DNA from: Faecenecus sp036648855
GTDB lineage: Bacteria > Bacillota_I > Bacilli_A > RF39 > UBA660
NCBI GenBank assembly: GCA_036648855.1
Contig: JAVWCU010000021.1
Span: 1-15,398, forward strand
Length of the DNA stretch: 15,398 bases
Reading direction: 5' to 3'
The notes beneath the pieces were generated by a model that worked only from the letters and a program-made list of their open reading frames with translations, had not been told where the DNA came from and made no database searches. A program made the translations under genes and the position numbers. This document shows positions 13,216-15,398 of this stretch, one piece after another. Positions within the stretch are counted from its first letter, which is position 1. Each line of letters starts with the position of its first letter.

Positions 13216-14520
13216 ATGGCAACACCGGTAGTAGCTTTAGTAGGAAGACCTAATGTGGGGAAGAGTACTATTTTTAATAAAATAATTGGTAAAAAGATTT
13301 CCATTATAGAAGATACTCCTGGAGTAACAAGGGACCGTATTTATAGTGAGGCTAATTATAGGGGTTATAAGTTTCATTTAATAGATACAGGGGGAATAGA
13401 TGTTGCTAAGGAATTATTTAATGATGAAATAAAGGTTCAAGTTGAAATAGCAGTAGCAGAAGCCGATGTAGTTGTTTTTATTGTGGATGGTAAAGAGGGA
13501 TTAACGACTAATGATTTTGCAGTTAGAGATATGTTGAGAAAGTCTAAGAAGCGGGTAGTAGTCGCTATTAACAAGATGGATAATAGGGGTAGATTAGATA
13601 ACTTATATGAGTTTTATGAATTGGGATTTGATGAATATATTCCAGTATCAGGAGAACATAGTATTGGTTTTACTGAACTTCTAGATGCTATTGTTAGGGA
13701 TTTTAATTTAGCTCCTGAAGTAGAAGTAGATGAGAGATTAAAGTTCTGTGTAATAGGTAGACCTAATGTAGGGAAGAGTAGTTTAATTAATGCTTTATTA
13801 AATGAGGAAAGGGTTATAGTTAGTGATGTAGCGGGTACTACTAGAGATTCTATTGATACCCCGTTTATGTATAATAAGCAGGAAGTAGTTGTAATTGACA
13901 CAGCAGGGATGCGTAAAAGAGGTAAGGTACTTGAGTCAATTGAAAAATATAGTTTGTTAAGAAGCTTAAGGTCTATTGATAGAAGTGATGTTTGTTTAGT
14001 AGTTATTAATGCTGAGGAAGGTATTATTGAACATGATAAACATATAGCAGGGTATGCAATTGAGGCAGGTAAAGGACTAATATTAGTAGTTAATAAATGG
14101 GATACGGTTAAGGACCCAGATATTAAAGAATATACTAAACTGTTAAGAAGTGAATTTCAGTTTGCTACTTATGCACCAATTGTATTTGTTTCAGCTTTAA
14201 CAAAGAAGAGGATGCATACTATAATGCCAGAGATTATTAAGGTAGGAGAAAATTGTAATAAACAAATTAAAACTAGTACTTTAAATGATGTTATAATTGA
14301 TGCTTATAGTTTGAATTTACCTCCTTCTTATAAAGGTAAGAGACTTAAAATTTATTATACGGTACAAACGGGTAATAAACCTCCTAAGTTTACTTTTAAT
14401 GTTAATAACAAGGGATTAGTTCATTTTTCTTATGAGAGATATTTAGAAAATAAAATTAGAGAGAGTTTTGATTTAGAGGGAACTCCTATTGTTTTACAAT
14501 TTAAGAATAGAGGTGAGTAG
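13216..14520 (+). CDS. der: Ribosome-assembly GTPase Der (EngA)
   Basis: Der is an essential tandem-domain GTPase for maturation of the 50S ribosomal subunit. The 434-residue chain has both G domains: first with GRPNVGKST (10-18), DTGG (57-60) and NKMD (119-122); second with GRPNVGKSS (181-189), DTAG (228-231) and NKWD (293-296). A C-terminal KH-like domain (about 350-430) ends with the typical SYERYLENKIRESFDLEGTP region. Length and all motifs are normal. The start ATG follows GAGGGGAT at 13205-13212 and has its own strong promoter. The next small gene begins 3 nt after its stop and is probably translated from the same mRNA. Confidence 0.97.
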   Translation: MATPVVALVGRPNVGKSTIFNKIIGKKISIIEDTPGVTRDRIYSEANYRGYKFHLIDTGGIDVAKELFNDEIKVQVEIAVAEADVVVFIVDGKEGLTTNDFAVRDMLRKSKKRVVVAINKMDNRGRLDNLYEFYELGFDEYIPVSGEHSIGFTELLDAIVRDFNLAPEVEVDERLKFCVIGRPNVGKSSLINALLNEERVIVSDVAGTTRDSIDTPFMYNKQEVVVIDTAGMRKRGKVLESIEKYSLLRSLRSIDRSDVCLVVINAEEGIIEHDKHIAGYAIEAGKGLILVVNKWDTVKDPDIKEYTKLLRSEFQFATYAPIVFVSALTKKRMHTIMPEIIKVGENCNKQIKTSTLNDVIIDAYSLNLPPSYKGKRLKIYYTVQTGNKPPKFTFNVNNKGLVHFSYERYLENKIRESFDLEGTPIVLQFKNRGE

Positions 14521-14523
14521 GAA

Positions 14524-14718
14524 ATGGGATTATTTACAAGAGAAGATCCTAAAACCATTTTAGAAGGATTGAATAAAGCTCAAAAATTATTAGATGACCG
14601 TTATGATAAAAAACTAATTAGTCCTGAGGTATATAGGAATCAAAGTTTGGAGTTCATGAAAAAACGGGAAAAGTATGAAAAAAAATTAGGATACAGTAAG
14701 TATGATAGTTATGAGTAG
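14524..14718 (+). CDS. Small SHOCT-like protein downstream of der
   Basis: A 64-residue, strongly charged helical protein. ATG 14524 is 3 nt after the der stop, with AGGTGAG/TAGGA (14511-14522) as overlapping ribosome-binding sites, so it is coupled to der. The central part, LLDDRYDKKLISPEVYRNQSLEFMKK (22-47), follows the pattern of the SHOCT domain (a leucine-rich helix, then a gly/lys turn, 'LIS', then a second helix ending in basic residues). SHOCT domains are thought to mediate oligomerisation or regulation and are usually C-terminal; here the domain is almost the whole protein. No cysteine or membrane segment is present. The function is unknown; context suggests co-expression with a ribosome-assembly factor. 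The domain call is by eye. Confidence 0.65.
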   Translation: MGLFTREDPKTILEGLNKAQKLLDDRYDKKLISPEVYRNQSLEFMKKREKYEKKLGYSKYDSYE

Positions 14719-14736
14719 ATAAGTTATCTACTTTTT
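14714..14736 (+). terminator. Intrinsic terminator of the der unit, covering a stop codon
   Basis: AGTAGATAA (14714-14722) and TTATCTACT (14724-14732) are exact complements around a single G, forming in practice a 7- or 8-bp stem, and a run of five T follows (14732-14736). The left arm contains the stop codon TAG (14716-14718). Confidence 0.75.
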
Positions 14737-14742
14737 ATATGG

Positions 14743-14772
14743 GTATAAATATTTCTAGTATATACATATAAT
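14743..14772 (+). promoter_or_regulatory. Possible mother-cell (SigE/SigK-like) promoter of the spoVIF-like gene
   Basis: CATATAAT (14765-14772) matches the SigE -10 consensus CATACAnT except at one base, and GTATAAA (14743-14749) lies 15 bp upstream, as a SigE -35 would. The -10 also partly fits SigK (CATAnnnTA). TATAAT is embedded in it, but no SigA -35 lies at normal distance. Confidence 0.4.
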
Positions 14773-14788
14773 GAGGTAGGAGGTAATT

Positions 14789-15028
14789 ATGTTTGGAGAA
14801 TCTTTTTTTAAAAAAATAGAGGGTAAAACTAATGTCAGTAAGGAAACTATTATGTCTTTAGCTAGTAAGTTACAAAATAATAATATGAAGGATGAGGGGG
14901 TCCTAAGGGATTTAGTTAAGGAGATAGGTAGTTTAGCGGGAAAGGATGTTAGTAAGGAAAAAGAGGATAAAATAGTTAATGCTATTTTAAAAGATAATGT
15001 ACCAGCTGATATTGATAAAATGATTTAG
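14789..15028 (+). CDS. spoVIF: Stage VI sporulation protein F-like protein
   Basis: A 79-residue protein matching the SpoVIF family from memory of its pattern: an N-terminal FFKKIEGKTNVSKETIM (6-22), then LASKLQNNNMKDEGVLRDLV (24-43) and the conserved SLAGKDVSKEKEDKIVNAI (48-66). The family is a small, helical, Firmicute sporulation protein acting late in the mother cell, in coat formation. Length fits the family. The start is supported by a perfect AGGAGG (14778-14783) 5 nt before ATG. A mother-cell type promoter may lie upstream. It is separated from the der unit by a terminator. With the SASP gene it supports a spore-forming host. Confidence 0.8.
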   Translation: MFGESFFKKIEGKTNVSKETIMSLASKLQNNNMKDEGVLRDLVKEIGSLAGKDVSKEKEDKIVNAILKDNVPADIDKMI

Positions 15029-15046
15029 CTTATTTAGAGATATTTG

Positions 15047-15055
15047 TGTTATACT
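15047..15055 (+). promoter_or_regulatory. Probable extended -10 promoter before the last gene
   Basis: TG-t-TATACT (15047-15055) fits an extended -10; there is no clear -35. The distance to the following GTG start (15075) leaves a leader of about 10-15 nt. Confidence 0.35.
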
Positions 15056-15074
15056 AATTTTAGGATGTGATAGA

Positions 15075-15377
15075 GTGATAGCGGGAGTATATAAGGTATT
15101 AGTTAGGGGTTTAGGATTATTTCCACGAAGGGGTATTATTTCTCTTAGAACAGTGGATAATATGTTATCGGGCAGTTTTACTTTATTTAAGAGAGAAATA
15201 CCATTTAGTTTTGGAAGTTATCAAGATGGTGTAATTGAAATAGATGGTGATTTACCTCTAGCTGTTGGGAAACTTAATTATATAGGTAAGGGTATTATTA
15301 AGGATAAGGTAATAAAATTAGATTTAGAAACAGAAAGAGGACATTTAATTGTAAAGGGTAAGAAACAAGAAAAATAA
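15075..15377 (+). CDS. Unrecognised 100-residue protein
   Basis: I do not recognise this protein. It starts with GTG; the only Shine-Dalgarno-like sequence is AGGA (15062-15065), 9 nt upstream, and there is no in-frame ATG near it. The chain is rich in Gly, Ile, Val and Lys, with alternating hydrophobic residues (for example VIEIDGDLPLAVGKLNYIGKGIIKD, 53-77), which suggests an all-beta fold. There is no signal peptide, no membrane helix, no cysteine and no catalytic motif that I can see. A promoter-like sequence lies between spoVIF and this gene and a terminator follows it, so it is probably a single-gene unit. It is expressed near sporulation genes, but nothing in it shows a sporulation role. 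Confidence 0.65.
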   Translation: MIAGVYKVLVRGLGLFPRRGIISLRTVDNMLSGSFTLFKREIPFSFGSYQDGVIEIDGDLPLAVGKLNYIGKGIIKDKVIKLDLETERGHLIVKGKKQEK

Positions 15378-15398
15378 GCTTAGAAGTTTATTTTTTTT
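15371..15398 (+). terminator. Intrinsic terminator at the right end of the window
   Basis: AAATAAGCTT (15372-15381) pairs with AAGTTTATTT (15384-15393), with one G-T wobble and a tight loop; a run of eight T (15391-15398) reaches the window edge. The left arm covers the last codon and the stop TAA (15375-15377). Confidence 0.7.

Noticed and set aside
13614..13901. 95-codon open frame on the minus strand inside der
   Set aside because: It is a shadow of the second G domain of Der, with Ser/Thr-rich composition typical of antisense frames and no ribosome-binding site.
1..15398. tRNA, rRNA, riboswitch, CRISPR array, transposase or integrase
   Set aside because: I looked for these on both strands and saw no tRNA-like cloverleaf, no conserved rRNA segment, no known riboswitch core, no regular repeats with spacers and no recombinase gene.

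Overview
The window comes from a very AT-rich, low-GC Gram-positive bacterium. EzrA, a B. subtilis-type NifS-like/ThiI pair, an alpha/beta-type small acid-soluble spore protein and a SpoVIF-like protein together point to an endospore-forming member of the Bacilli, perhaps a Turicibacter/Erysipelotrichia-like gut lineage. The exact taxon cannot be fixed from this sequence. From position 3747 to the end every gene is on the + strand, and that strand is G-rich relative to C, as expected for a leading strand.

Layout. (1) 1-3746 is a loosely packed accessory region with genes in mixed orientation and long AT-rich gaps: a BRO-family (Bro-N) antirepressor-like protein (+), an unrecognised 244-residue protein (-), and a class II Fic enzyme with its own inhibitory helix (+). 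Each has its own promoter, and two of the promoters carry repeats that look like operators. (2) 3747-8122 is a core block: ezrA (division-ring regulator), then a cysteine desulfurase, a 73-residue unknown and thiI, which form the tRNA 4-thiouridine sulfur relay. (3) 8197-8403 is a spore-protein gene with a possible forespore promoter. (4) 8537-11035 holds two tandem, diverged acetate kinase genes, each with its own promoter; the second has a GGGG/CCCC hairpin in its leader. (5) 11037-12602 holds an NrnA-like DHH phosphoesterase and the GTPase EngB (YsxC). (6) 12681-14718 holds an unrecognised 157-residue protein, the ribosome-assembly GTPase Der, and a 64-residue SHOCT-like protein. (7) 14789-15377 holds a SpoVIF-like sporulation protein and an unrecognised 100-residue protein, closing with a terminator at the window edge.

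How the genes fit together. The core part mixes ribosome assembly (EngB, Der), tRNA thiolation (desulfurase plus ThiI), division (EzrA), overflow acetate metabolism (two AckA) and sporulation (SASP, SpoVIF). The ezrA, nifS-like, thiI, SASP and ackA genes follow each other much as in Bacillus chromosomes. Nothing in the core is a clearly new system. The most open items are the accessory cluster at the left end with its operator-like repeats, the diverged acetate kinase copy, the acetate kinase leader hairpin, and several small conserved-looking proteins of unknown function.

On start codons: at four genes a GTG lying inside the ribosome-binding site (AGGTG) sits in frame exactly 9 nt before the real ATG, so longest-ORF starts are too long there. 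I give the ATG starts.
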